From Heliopora coerulea (taxonomy: Eukaryota; Cnidaria; Anthozoa; Scleralcyonacea; Helioporidae): DNA of 64,000 bases. Within the stretch, counting starts at the first letter, position 1. The number at the start of each line of letters is the position of its first letter. The notes below the pieces were generated by a model. The model did no database searches. It saw nothing but the letters and a program-made list of their open reading frames with translations, and was not told the DNA's origin. The stretch spans positions 203,501-267,500 of the forward strand of contig JASJOG010000251.1 in the NCBI GenBank assembly GCA_030142905.1, given 5' to 3'. The position numbers and the translations under genes were made by a program. Below, in pieces: positions 11,413 through 21,516 of the stretch.

Positions 11413-12661
11413 TATTAACGGACTAAACACGTATAAACCACCTTCTTATCCGGTCTCCATCACTTCTTCAACTATCTCTGCGATAGATAAGCTTGATAAA
11501 AGTCAACAACTGCTATGAACCTTTGGAAAACTCTCAAAACTTTTACTGTCGGATAAAGGCTTCTTCCTACTTGTCGTTCACTCAGGAATTGATTTGCCTT
11601 TCTCAGAGGCCTGTCACAGTGACAAAAATCAGTAAGTTTTCTTCCTTTATCTCTAAATGAGATGACTGAAGAAGTCCGTAGTTCTCCTCATGGTAAATAG
11701 CCTCCATAACAACATAAATTCAACTTAAAAGCAATCGATTTCAGTCACAAAGATGAAATTTCGCTTCTGCACACTTCCGTAGGATTCACGGTTTGTTATG
11801 CTTCCCGTCAGCCACCGCGGTAAATCTAAAAAAATCCCCGGGGATAATAGCTCGGTTCCTTCCAGGCCATTAGCCATGGGGCCTCCGCAATCAATGCTAA
11901 TGCAAATTGATAAAGAGAACACTTTCTGAACGACAATTCTGTAATAAATTGACGAGGGAGGCACGATATCGAGATACCGTCCTTCGTCATAAAATCACGT
12001 CCCATGCTGGTAGAAGCTTATAATGGAAATTGCACTCATCAACTTATCAGAGAGAGGGCCTTCATTCTTGATCCTTTCTTTACACTATACAACCACATGG
12101 TCACATACATCAAAAGTTCTAGTAATTTCTTGCCATTATAACTCAGAGTAGACCAAATGGTGTTCAGTTAAAAAAGGCTGAAAAAGCCGAAGTAAATCTA
12201 GGCGTCATTTATTAACCCTTCCAGGCCTAAGGTTGTTCCACAACAACAAATTACGCCATTACAGCTGATGAAAGAACTAAGCGAAAACCAAAAGAAGACA
12301 AACAACAAAAAGAAGAAATCACCACGAAAAGGTTGACCCTTTACTTAGAAAATTACCCGAAAGAGTCTTCCCTTGACGAGCAAAATCATCTGGTGTTAAC
12401 CAGACTAAAATTGTCTGTTGTTAATTAGAGTAAAATTAATAAATTGCCAAATGGCAAGTGCGCCAAATAATAAGCGGGCGAGCCGGCACGCATTCCTTCA
12501 TGGTTATAGCGGTATCATAAACATTGAAAATGGCACTCTCTTAGGAGCAAACACAGCTTGTTTTATTGACTGTTTGGGAAGCTCTTGAGAAGTCTAGAAT
12601 TCCGGCATACACCTTACCTGAGAGGATAATTGTGTACAAGCTGTAGGCCGAGGAAGCTTAC
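11413..12661. other. Intergenic; possible 5' region of the four-exon gene
   Basis: No open frame of interest. Around 12360-12440 there is a diverged copy of the 'CTTGACGAG-AAAAT-GTTAGCCAGA-TAAAAT' repeat that is tandem at 15407-15630. A TAG acceptor-like site occurs at about 11427 in front of the first coding ATG. Confidence 0.4.
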
Positions 12662-12691
12662 CTTGAATTGATGACAAATCCCAGTCGCCAT
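12662..12691 (-). CDS. Candidate first exon (MATGICHQFK, then a donor)
   Basis: Minus-strand ATG at 12691 followed by nine codons and an excellent splice donor, AAG|GTAAGC. A second donor, CTCAG|GTAAGG, lies about 45 bases further on. It would be a start exon of a minus-strand transcript, perhaps an alternative 5' exon of the four-exon gene, whose first exon is preceded by a TTTAG acceptor. However, splicing to that acceptor gives a frame that stops after about 24 codons, so the link is unproven. Confidence 0.25.
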
Positions 12692-12744
12692 TGCTTGCGC
12701 GAAAATTACACAAATACATAAACTTCAACTTCATACTGTAAATA

Positions 12745-12828
12745 GATATTTTCAAGATTTCGCGCAACAAGAACGTTCTGCAACGAAGCGCTGAGCATAG
12801 AGGAAAGAATCCTGGTGACAAATCAGCA
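12745..12828 (+). pseudogene. Relic fragment of the helical/propeller gene family
   Basis: Reads FCNEALSIEERIL after a SRFRATRT-like stretch. It corresponds to the conserved block around NNEALSTEDRIL in the gene at 13469 and matches it at the DNA level as well (TTTTCAAGATTTCGCGCAA, CAACGAAGC, CTGAGCA-AGAGGA). Nothing recognisable flanks it, so this is a short decayed piece of an eighth copy. Confidence 0.55.
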
Positions 12829-13468
12829 AACAAAGAAAGATTATGAAGCTGTGAGTTGTGTCATCGCCAGACCATTTACAAGTATTTGGGGCAGCTCCAA
12901 ATATCAAGAAACGGCTCTTGGACGACGTTGGCAAGCGCCCTCACCAAGCATCGATCTTCTTTTTTATGGCAATCAACATTCAGAAGGAACGGTGGAGAGA
13001 CCGAACCCGGACATTACTATAGGCCCATTATTTGATTATTTCAAATATCCATCGCGTTGATCCCGGTGATCCTGATAAAGGAGTACGAAAAAAACCAAAT
13101 AAGTAAATAAACAAATAAGCAATTAAGTTCTAGGATCTTTCTTTCGGTATACATATATCCCTCCCACAAGTTCTTGTTGTGATTGGGTCTCCTATCAATG
13201 AAGCCCTATGAGTATTTATGTTGATTTAACCCCTCTTTAGCAACGCGACAATCTCTGTGAAACTGCGTTCGAACATCCGAGGCTTATGCTCGCCCCCAGG
13301 ACATACAACGCATGGTTACCTTGTTGTCGACCTTGGTTGTTGCGTAACCTCAAATTAAGTCCCTAAGAGTAAACACTTTTGACTCGTGTTTACGCGTCTT
13401 AATAGTCTATACTTGGTAAGACTCCTTGCTAATCGTCTTACTTGGCTTACTTGGCTATATCAGTTACA
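12829..13468. other. Upstream region of the first array gene
   Basis: No homology to the 5' flanks of the other family members was seen. TATATCAG directly before TTACAATG (13461-13471) looks like a splice acceptor, which would put a 5'-UTR intron in this region. Confidence 0.35.
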
Positions 13469-15127
13469 ATGTCTTCTATAGTTACCGGTCTCTTAAATGT
13501 CACTTTTGGCCTACTTTGGAACAAATTTCGTGACCATACAGCCAACGAACTGAAAGAAGGAGACTTGACGGACGAGAAATGTCGACAATTGATTGTAAGA
13601 GAACTGGATGACATTAAGTTTAAGCTGGATGGTCTGGCCCGCAAAGATCTGCTAAGTAGCATCAGTTTCCTCAGTGAAGGAGTCCGTCTACTTTGTGGTG
13701 TTGTCAATGAATCCAGCTGTGGTGAAGCTACATTGGTACATCAACAAGAAGGCATTAGTCAGGCTCAAGGATCAGCAATGCTGGAGTTTGATAGCTTGAA
13801 GCATGACAGAAACCCGGTTTTCAGTGAGGCTAACTCGCTTTCGCAGGCAATCAAAACATTGAAAATCACCTCTGACGAGCATTTCACTTCTGCCAAGGTA
13901 TCTTTCCAAGATTCGCGCAAAGAAGCAACGAGAGCATTCAACAACGAAGCCTTAAGCACAGAGGACAGAATCCTCGCAACAAAACTCCGAGTGATTAGCC
14001 GAATTCTCGAAAGTCTGGAAAACCTGGATATTGCAGTTGACGTGTGTAAAGGCTACCTTGGAGAACTTCACGAAATGCCAGCAGTCCGGGAGATGTTCTC
14101 TGTCTATTTCACCGGAGGAATGAAATCGCAGTTTAAAAAAACCAAGCGAGTTGAGAAGGTGCAATCTGTAATTATGATCAGTTACATATTGTGCAATTTC
14201 TTGGTGCAAACAGCCAGAACAGCAATGGACATGTTCAACTGGCCAACAATAAAGTGTTCGGGAGATTCTTTACATCCTTTAATGGACTACGACGTCGTGA
14301 GATTGATGGAGAGCTTTGAAGTTCGTCCACCACATTTATTTACATTTGGCCAAGATAATAAAGTATCATATGGCCCTGATAGAGCGGCTGTGAATAGCAA
14401 GGGAGAGATAATGCTTCCAAACTACGACAGTCGCTGTGTCGATGTTATCAATAATAAAGGTGAAATCAACTTCGGTTTTCCCTTACCTGAAGAACACACA
14501 TCAACGAATAACCGATGCCAAGAAAGTACGCTGGCCATTGATCTCGCGGACAACGTTTACGTCGTCACTTGCCTGGAGGTATCTCACAAACTCTCCTTCA
14601 AATTGTCGGTATTTGATGCAAAAGGCAAATTTAAACAACAGTTTCCATTAACATTTCTCAGTGGTCATGGAAGCGTTTTCAATAATGTCTGTATTGCCGT
14701 AAACAAGAGCAAAAATGTTTTTATCATGGTGGAAGGTGAAGCGTGCGTGTATGTCTGCGACAACAGTGGTCAGCTGAAGTACAGCTTTCCTGTGAAGATT
14801 AGGCGTCCTACAAATCTGAGCATTTCTCACAACAGCGAAATAATCGCAGCAGAAATGGCAGGAAAAACGGTTTATGTCTACACAGAGGAGGGAGAGTTAA
14901 AGCGAAAGTTTAAAGTGCCTGAAGATCGCAAAGTGTACGCGGTGGCATTTAATCACTTTACCAAAAAAATTGTTGCATATACGGGTAGTCGGCTGGAACA
15001 ATATCTTGAAACCGGCGAACAACAAACTTTACAGCTTCCTTTTAGGGACCAGGTGTTGTGCAACATCACATCTCATCTCAGTGGCCTCGTTGCTGTAGTT
15101 CACGAGAAAGGAGTCATTTTCATTTAA
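13469..15127 (+). CDS. Helical-domain/NHL-like beta-propeller protein, copy 1 (552 aa)
   Basis: The start is placed at ATG 13469 (MSSIVTG), which aligns with the starts of the other copies; the upstream in-frame codons lack an ATG. Residues 1-75 are helical (LLNVTFGLLWNKF, EKCRQLIVRELDDIK, ARKDLLSSISFL). Residues 75-150 vary between copies. Residues 160-215 carry the best-conserved block (NNEALSTEDRIL, RVISRILESL, YLGELHEMPAVREMF). A hydrophobic segment follows (VIMISYILCNFL) and then FNWP. From about residue 285 there are six repeats of the type 'xxVNSKGEIxxP...YDSR', 'LAIDLADNVYVVT', 'VAVNKSKNVFIM', 'LSISHNSEIIAAE' and 'VYVYTEEGELKRKF', typical of an NHL-like six-bladed propeller, ending VIFI. 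No signal peptide is seen, so a cytosolic protein is likely. It is the most diverged intact copy. Function unknown. Confidence 0.9.
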   Translation: MSSIVTGLLNVTFGLLWNKFRDHTANELKEGDLTDEKCRQLIVRELDDIKFKLDGLARKDLLSSISFLSEGVRLLCGVVNESSCGEATLVHQQEGISQAQGSAMLEFDSLKHDRNPVFSEANSLSQAIKTLKITSDEHFTSAKVSFQDSRKEATRAFNNEALSTEDRILATKLRVISRILESLENLDIAVDVCKGYLGELHEMPAVREMFSVYFTGGMKSQFKKTKRVEKVQSVIMISYILCNFLVQTARTAMDMFNWPTIKCSGDSLHPLMDYDVVRLMESFEVRPPHLFTFGQDNKVSYGPDRAAVNSKGEIMLPNYDSRCVDVINNKGEINFGFPLPEEHTSTNNRCQESTLAIDLADNVYVVTCLEVSHKLSFKLSVFDAKGKFKQQFPLTFLSGHGSVFNNVCIAVNKSKNVFIMVEGEACVYVCDNSGQLKYSFPVKIRRPTNLSISHNSEIIAAEMAGKTVYVYTEEGELKRKFKVPEDRKVYAVAFNHFTKKIVAYTGSRLEQYLETGEQQTLQLPFRDQVLCNITSHLSGLVAVVHEKGVIFI

Positions 15128-15406
15128 TCAAAATAAATAAGATCAAAAGTACTACCTTAAAGGCAAAATATTCCGGAAATTTTCATGCTGACTAAAACAA
15201 AAATATAATATAGAAATAGGAGAGCTACAGGAGCTGTAGCTTCCAAAATTGCTTAAATACGTTGCTTTTTACCTTGGTTAACCTACGGTATGAGGACGTA
15301 CTATCTTTTGTGATATCTTTATTAACGTAATCAAAGTACGGAAAGAGACCCTGGGTGAAAATGGCCGCCAATTGAACATCGTTTTTTTACGTACGTTAAA
15401 CTCTTT

Positions 15407-15630
15407 CCCGGCGGGAGCTCTCCCCTTGAAGAGTAAAATCGTTTGACGTTAGCCAGAGTAAAATGACACAAGTCTTGTGCCGCTTTCACTGCGAGAGCTC
15501 TCCTTTTGAAGAGTGTAATCTTCTGACGCTAGCCAGAGTTAAAGTGACGCTAGCCAGAGAAAAAAGTCTTACTCTTCTTTCACTGCGGGAGCTCTCCCTT
15601 TGACCAGTAAAATTGTCTTACGGAGTAAAG
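15407..15630. repeat. Tandem repeats, ~85-bp unit, about 2.5 copies
   Basis: Units begin with TCACTGCGGGAGCTCTCC or a close variant, followed by CTTGAAGAGTAAAATC and GACGCTAGCCAGAGTAAA. Copies start near 15407, 15490 and 15590. Related single copies occur near 12360 and, inverted, near 20930 and 33540 in the array spacers, so this is a dispersed repeat that has tandemised here. Confidence 0.6.
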
Positions 15631-15709
15631 TAATAAGGGTCTTATGGGCTAGGTAAGAGTTCAGTTAGTCTAACTCGCCTACATTTTTGCACAGAGTCTA
15701 TATTCCGAT

Positions 15710-15780
15710 ATATGTTTTATAATATTATCCAACAGTATTATAATAATATTATAACATTCTATAATATTATTCAACATAAT
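15710..15780. repeat. AT-rich simple repeat (TATAATATTAT units)
   Basis: Seventy bases of nearly pure A/T with recurring TATAATATTAT, palindromic in places. Confidence 0.7.
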
Positions 15781-16165
15781 GTAACACGTCGCGATTTTCA
15801 AAGGCGATTTTTATCACGATATTTTACCTCGACAAATTTTTTTTTAAGAAATCGTTCACCAATGAGTCACGTCATGAGCATCAGTTTGAGTGAGATTTTT
15901 TGCGTCTTAAAATTGTCGTTCCATGTAACATGACCTTCACGGTGCTATTAAGGTGAGGTTACATTGCAGGATTTTTAACAGCAATTTTTATTTCGACATT
16001 TCACCGCAACAGAATTTTGTAAAAGGGTTCATTAATTTGAATGACGTTTTTTGAGTCTAAAAATTGTCGTTTCATGTAACATCACCTTTATGCTGGTATT
16101 AAGGTGAGGTTTCATCGGACGATTTTTAATATCGATTTTTAACACGACATTTTAGTGCCACATCA
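15781..16165. repeat. Tandem repeat, ~160-170-bp unit, about 2.5 copies
   Basis: Each unit contains, in order, a CGATTTTTA-like start, ACGACATTTTACC-like, TTCA plus AATGA, AAAATTGTCGTTTCATG, TAACATCACCTT and ATTAAGGTGAGGTT. TGTAACAT..ACCTT and AAGGTGAGGTTACA are partly complementary, so each junction can form a hairpin. Dispersed non-autonomous repeat, class unknown. Confidence 0.6.
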
Positions 16166-17816
16166 CTTCGACTGTCAGAAGTTAAGAGTGGTGAGTGGAA
16201 TCAATCTATCCTTTTCTTATTTTGTTCCTTGAATAAGTACACTTCCAGGTAAATAGCATCTTCCGCCGCCAATGTGGCGATTCGAATTATTTTCGACCAC
16301 TTTCATTTCAATCGCTTACCGAAAAGTGGGTCTGTAACACGCTGATTCCATTTTTAAGCAAATTCGCCTTGACATGAACTCCTGAAAATTATTTGACCTT
16401 TGTGATGTTCTAATGCTGAATCAGAATGGGTACTTTGCATCAACTGTTCTGCAGAATTATACACTGAACTTTGCATAAATTTTCATTGGAATTTTAGGAT
16501 TGTCTGCGAGTGAATGATCCTTGTGGCGAAATTCTTGGTTGACCTTGATGGGATTTCTGTTACAGAATAAACCGTACTTCGTCCCAATTGTTCAATTTTC
16601 AACAGTGCTTAACTGTAGAACGAACTCAAAGATTGTCAATATCATAAAATGAAGAAAAACGGGAACAATTCTTTTCGAAGTTCAGTTTTCTCAATAAACG
16701 ACAAACATGGAAGCGTCTTTTGATAATTACATTAAACCAGTCAGGGGTAAATTAGGGATGGCAAAGATTTACGGGTAACAATGGTTTACTAAATTTTCTA
16801 TCATTATAGACATTGCCTTAACAAAAGCATTAACAAAAGGTAGCCATAAATAGACTTCGTGACATGGTGAGAATTTCACCTCGCGTGATTCCATTTGTTT
16901 CCCAACCGTTAAATTGCTGTTACGGACTTGATAGCTAAGATCTTGTAAGAAGACTCAAGAACAACAACTGTCTTCTCTCATAACTAATGATTGTCTGAAT
17001 ACAAGTCATAAAACAGATAAGTAACTTTGGGAAACATTCAAACGAAGAAACATAAACATCTTTACTCAGCATGGTGGAATTTAATAAACTTCTGGAATAT
17101 TTTATGAATGGCATGGATCATAATAATTATAAAGGATACTCCAAAATGTAGCTTCAGCTTCGCATATTATCTTCATCCTCAAACTCTTTCCAAAAATTGT
17201 CCTTCACATTCAAATTATAGCAATGTACTGTATTCTTTGGATTCGATTGTTCCCAGTTTCTCAACTCGATTCCAAAAACTGTCACACAAAAACGATTTTA
17301 TCACCACTTATAAGGCTTTTTTCATTTTCACGAGCCTCTTGTAAATGAATAACGCGATTTTCTTGTTCTCTTTCAATAGATTGATTCAAAGGACATGCTT
17401 GTCATTCCATAATGCGATAGCGTTTCTTCTTACACAAGTAACCTTGGTTTCAATTTCTTATTTAATGTGAAAAAAGACTTTTCACAAAAATTCACAGATC
17501 CGTAGCGGTGTTTTGGTTTCCTCTTCGTAAATACTGAATAACTAATCGCGAAGATAGATTCTATTATTAAATAACTATGTTCGCATTTATATTTAAACCG
17601 CATCAGAAACGATCGTCAAGATTCTATCTCCTAAGTCAAATTTTGCCCACTGCCAAGCTTCTCTCGGGCATATCAAGCCGGAGTATCCTTTTTATCGAGT
17701 TATTGCTAATATTTAATCCTTCAGTGCCATCGCACAATAGCCAACTGATAAGAACTTTCTGCCATGGCGTGTCCTGTGGTGTTGTTTTTATATATCCTAG
17801 CATTTGTACTTATTAC
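16166..17816. other. Intergenic, nothing recognised
   Basis: AT-rich spacer upstream of copy 2. It has open frames up to about 100 codons with no domain signature. It does not match the repeated 5' flanks used by copies 3 to 7, except in the last part, near 17795-17878. Confidence 0.4.
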
Positions 17817-17878
17817 GTCCGATCTTTCTACATCTTCTGTAGTCAAGTCAGTTCAATTGACGTTTTCTTGTTGTTAAA
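17817..17878 (+). promoter_or_regulatory. Conserved 5' leader, type A (copies 2, 4, 5)
   Basis: The stretch GTCC-GATCTTTCTACATCTTC through AGTCAAGTCAGTTCAATTG to the ATG is shared with 37355-37415 and 47557-47618. Copies 3, 6 and 7 have an unrelated leader ending in TTCTTACAGTTAAGATG. The conservation suggests a shared 5' UTR or core promoter. No TATA box could be assigned. Confidence 0.5.
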
Positions 17879-19537
17879 ATGTGTTCTATAGTGACCAGTG
17901 TTCTAAACGTCAGTTTTGTCCTCCTTCGTAACTATGCTGCTGGTAAACTGAAAGAAGGAGACATGACGAACGAGAAATGTCGACAGGTGATTGTAAGTGA
18001 ACTGGATGATATCAAAACCAAACTTGATGGTCTGGCGCGTAAAGATCTTCTGGCTAGCATCAGTTTCCTCAAGGAAGGAGTGTGTCTACTTAACCAGTCT
18101 CTCGATATGGCCACAGATGATGCGGCTCCACCATTTGCACAAGAATATAAAAAAGATGTAGCTGAAGCCCAAGGATTAACGATGGTGGAGGCCAGTGACT
18201 CGAACGACGGCGCAAGCTCCGTTTTCACAGAAGCTTTGGCACTTTCGGAAGCAATAAAACGATTCCGTATCACCTCACCGAAGCGTCTTACGTCTGCTCT
18301 ATCATCATTTAAAACTGCCCGGGAGAAAGCCACAAAAGCATTCAGCAATAATGCACTGAGCACAGAGGACAGAATATTGGCCGCAAAACTTCGAGTGATA
18401 AGCCGAATTCTTGAAAGTCTCGACGACCCAGATGCAGCAGTTGTTGCTTGTAAGGTCTACCTTGAAGAACTTCATGACATGCCAGCCGTTAAGGAAATGT
18501 TTGCTATTCTGTTCAAAGGTGCGGTGAAATCGCGCTTTTATAAAAGGTGGCGGGCTGAGAACGTGAAGTCTGTGTTTGTGATTAATTTTGTATTGTACAA
18601 TTTCATCAAAAAATTTACTACGAAGCGATTGTATCTCTTCAACTGGCCACAAATAAATCATGAGCAATTCAGTATCCACCCAATGACAGTAACTGCTGAA
18701 AATCACATAATAAAGGAAATAGAGAAGTCTGGAGTCCGAGCACCTAATGTATTTCCATCTGAACGCTTTTCCAACGTTTTCACAGTGAATAGCAAAAGAG
18801 AGATTATTGCATGGAGACAGCCCTCTCTCGTTCTTATCAATATTAGAGGTGATATCCAGGACTTTTGTCGTCTTCCAAAGGAGGACACAGAAGCAAGTGG
18901 TTTTTACGTGTGTGCAATGGCCATCGACGTGGAAGATAATGTGTACATCGTCACAAGGTCTAAACAAACTCACAATGGTTACTGTTATAAATTATTTGTC
19001 TATGATACGAATGGTAAGATGAAACAACAATTGCCATTGGAATTTCTTAATGGTTCAGAAAGTGTGTACAGCATAGTTCGTGTAGCCGTAAACAAAAACA
19101 AAAATATTATTATCTCCCAGTCTGTCGAAGATAAAAACCGTATCTTTGTTTGCGACAACAGTGGCCAACTAAGATACAGCTTTCCTGTGGAGAACCGCGT
19201 TTGGTACTTCAGTATTTCTCACAAGAACGAAATAATTTCAGCTGATTTTTGTGGAAATACTGTTTATATCTACACGGAAGAAGGAGAGTTAAAACAAACA
19301 TTTAAACTACCTGGGGGTCACGAAGTATGGGCGGGTGTGGCATTTGATCACATCAATGAAAAAATTATTGTTTCTACCTGGTACGACAAAACTGAAGGTG
19401 ATTGTTTGTTAAATTATTCTGATATTGATAAAAAACCACAAATATTAGTTTTACATACTCGATCTTCTCCAAATATTTTCTCTCATCCAAATGGTCCAGT
19501 CGCTTTGGTTCATTACAGAGGTATAATTTTCATTTAA
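17879..19537 (+). CDS. Helical-domain/NHL-like beta-propeller protein, copy 2 (552 aa)
   Basis: Intact single-exon gene from ATG 17879 (MCSIVTSVLNVSF). It has the same plan as copy 1: an N-terminal helical region with ARKDLLASISFLKEGV (shared almost exactly with copies 4 and 5), a variable segment, the NNALSTEDRIL...RVISRILESL...YLEELHDMPAVKEMF block near residues 155-205, a hydrophobic stretch (VFVINFVLYNFI), FNWP, then the six-repeat propeller (AMAIDVEDNVYIVT, VAVNKNKNIIIS, FSISHKNEIISA, VYIYTEEGELKQ, VAFDHINEKIIV, ending IIFI). The first helix is shorter than in copies 1 and 4, with FRNHT-like residues missing at about residue 20. No stop or frameshift is seen, so it may be functional. Confidence 0.9.
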   Translation: MCSIVTSVLNVSFVLLRNYAAGKLKEGDMTNEKCRQVIVSELDDIKTKLDGLARKDLLASISFLKEGVCLLNQSLDMATDDAAPPFAQEYKKDVAEAQGLTMVEASDSNDGASSVFTEALALSEAIKRFRITSPKRLTSALSSFKTAREKATKAFSNNALSTEDRILAAKLRVISRILESLDDPDAAVVACKVYLEELHDMPAVKEMFAILFKGAVKSRFYKRWRAENVKSVFVINFVLYNFIKKFTTKRLYLFNWPQINHEQFSIHPMTVTAENHIIKEIEKSGVRAPNVFPSERFSNVFTVNSKREIIAWRQPSLVLINIRGDIQDFCRLPKEDTEASGFYVCAMAIDVEDNVYIVTRSKQTHNGYCYKLFVYDTNGKMKQQLPLEFLNGSESVYSIVRVAVNKNKNIIISQSVEDKNRIFVCDNSGQLRYSFPVENRVWYFSISHKNEIISADFCGNTVYIYTEEGELKQTFKLPGGHEVWAGVAFDHINEKIIVSTWYDKTEGDCLLNYSDIDKKPQILVLHTRSSPNIFSHPNGPVALVHYRGIIFI

Positions 19538-19849
19538 CTTAAATATACAAGATCAAAATGGAAACTTTTGAACCAAACAATCCGTGAATTTTTCACTATG
19601 GCATGAAGCAACCGGCACCAAAACCTCCATGTTTAAAAAGTCCTGCAGAATATAATTTCGGGTGAGCTCTTTAAAGCTAGCGTTACATGCTTTTTTTAAA
19701 GGAAGCACAGATAGCGGATGCGGTTATGTTTAATATAAATGGAAATAAAAATGGAATAAAAATGGAGTGCTGCGTAGGCAGTGTGAAAATCGAAGTGAAA
19801 TAATCAGAAAGGTTTGAGTACTGCCGAAATGTGAGAGTAGTTATCTAAC

Positions 19850-19874
19850 GTTTCGAGCGAAGGCCCTTCGTCAG
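19850..19874 (-). ncRNA. Hammerhead ribozyme core, left arm
   Basis: On the minus strand the sequence reads CTGACGA, a GGGCCTTCGCTC-type stem-loop II, then GAAAC, the conserved CUGANGA...GAAA hammerhead core. Stem III would be short (GTTA against TAAC) and the cleavage site is not certain, so activity is unproven. Known Penelope-like elements carry such motifs. Confidence 0.55.
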
Positions 19875-19905
19875 AGAGAAAGTGAAAACATCATGTTTTT
19901 TCTCT

Positions 19906-19930
19906 CTGACGAAGAGCCTTCGCTCGAAAC
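19906..19930 (+). ncRNA. Hammerhead ribozyme core, right arm
   Basis: Plus-strand mirror of the left arm: CTGACGA, then GAGC-CTTC-GCTC as stem-loop II, then GAAAC, followed by GTTAGATAAC as a possible minimal stem III. Confidence 0.55.
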
Positions 19931-21418
19931 GTTAGATAACTACTCTCACATTTCGGCAGTACTCAAACCTTTCTGATTATTTCACTATGTTTAATATAAG
20001 ATTTGTAGGTGCAATAATTAGGATTTTAATTAATGAACAAACAAAAAAACTTAAGAGATGGTATATTCCAGGAGTACATAAATATTGATTCTAATTGAAT
20101 CATTATTATTTTTCCTTTTTCTTTTATCCTTCAATTATTCTCAAGTATTCTTATTTTTTGAACTCTCTGTCGTATATTTTTCTATATTTTAATTATCTCA
20201 TATTTAATTATATGTATTATGTAGTCTATATATTGATAACTCTTTGCCTACTATTTCAATAATTATTCTGACCAGCTAACTGTCTAGCTTAGCCTTATGG
20301 TTATTACAGTTGAATAACACAAAATAGAATGAAACGAACAGTTTTAAAGATTAGAAAAACAGATGTAAATATACTACATTTTCTTAATCTCTGAAATACT
20401 GTTTTTAATGTTCGAACACATTACGTTCTAATAATACCGTCAGACATTACGCTTTTTAAAATCTTTCCCTGGCTTTTATCTCTTATCTTCTTCAATCTTT
20501 TCTAATCTTTTCTACAACCTTTCTTTGTCATTTCCTCCGAAAATTTGTTGACTATTTCTCTGATATTTTAGTAAACTCTTTTCTGAGTTTTTCTTTGGCG
20601 TTTGTTTGATCTCTTCATTCTCTGACATTTTCTACAATGTTTTCTTTAAAGTTTTCTCTGATTTTTTTCTTTTCGGCGATCCACCAGCTACCTTCTCCAC
20701 ATGGTCGACGGAATAAGGGAGCAAGGCAGGCCATTTGACCCCTTTGGACTTTTACGCACACAAAAAAGTTAGTGTTAGGTTGTAGTAATAATTAACGTAT
20801 AACTTTCCTGCTGCAACAAAAAACCTTTTACTGAATTAAGTGCCCGTAGACTAATCAAGCACAAATAAAAGTGGATATGATAACTGATATTTCTTAACTC
20901 TCTCCTGACCCTACCCGCCTTTTTGATTTTACCCTGGCTAACGCCACACTATTTTACTCGTGAAGGGGACACGTCTGGGACAGAAAACAGTTAATATTTT
21001 GTGGTCAAACTTAGAGCTTATGGGAAATTATGGTGACTATAGCACGTTAATCAGGTCTCAACAATTTTCATTGTTCAATTTTCAAAGTTCCATGTCTTTC
21101 ACCTTTTTAACCATTTACGGTACAAGTTAGCAAAAACAAATGTAATGTAATAATTAACAAATGAATGTCAAACAAATAAAGCTGTAGTAATACACTTTTT
21201 AAGTGACAACTTAGTCAAGAACATTTGCGCTTTAAATAGATTGAGAGAGATTCTCTAAATACGCTTAGCGTTAGGCTTTCAACCTCTTAATCGAAACATC
21301 GTCTTCAAAACCTTCATTTTAAATGATAGAGAACGAGAATTATTCTTATAATAGAAAAATTACGCTCAATTTACCTTAACTTGCTGAAGCAAATTTCATA
21401 TCACATGTGCGTCATTTT

Positions 21419-21506
21419 TGTACCATATGATAGCCTACATGAAGTATTAGCACCCCGCCTTGTAGAGCATAGTTGTAATAATAAGTCGTGGCTATCAAAC
21501 ATTACA
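21419..21506 (+). repeat. Gypsy 5' LTR (88 bp)
   Basis: Pairs with 27687-27775. It differs from it by a few substitutions (for example TATTAGCAC against TATAGGAAC, and GAGCATAG against GACCATAG) and a one-base indel, so the insertion is not very recent. Confidence 0.88.
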
Positions 21507-21516
21507 TGGTGTCAGG

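Larger units (their letters stand above)
19739..19985. mobile_element. PLE-derived fold-back element with 14-bp target duplication
   Basis: The element is flanked by TATGTTTAATATAA at 19725-19738 and 19986-19999. The other spacers (for example at 32540) have one copy of this site and no insert, so the insertion is proven by comparison. Within it, 19794-19986 is a nearly perfect inverted repeat with arms of about 90 bases. Each arm holds a hammerhead ribozyme core, and the long target duplication also fits Penelope-type integration. It has no coding capacity. Confidence 0.85.
19538..21418. repeat. 3'-flank spacer of the array, copy after gene 2
   Basis: This spacer begins directly after the stop codon and is shared with 32352-34108, 39123-39957, 49284-50385 (interrupted) and, diverged, 54970-55520. 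Landmarks are ACTTAAATATACAAGATCAA, GGCATGAAGCAACCGG, CTAACTGTCTAGCTTAGCC and CAAGGCAGGCCATTTGACC. This copy carries a 247-bp fold-back insertion (19739-19985) and is ended by a Gypsy element. No coding potential is seen. Confidence 0.85.

Noticed and set aside
13442..13468. Nine extra N-terminal codons for copy 1
   Set aside because: The upstream extension begins with TTG, not ATG, and ends in a splice-acceptor-like TATATCAG. The ATG at 13469 aligns with the starts of the sister genes.
18305..18973. 222-codon minus-strand frame opposite gene 2, with similar ones opposite genes 5 and 6
   Set aside because: Antisense shadow of the strongly conserved coding strand. It recurs only because the sense genes are paralogues and has no domain.
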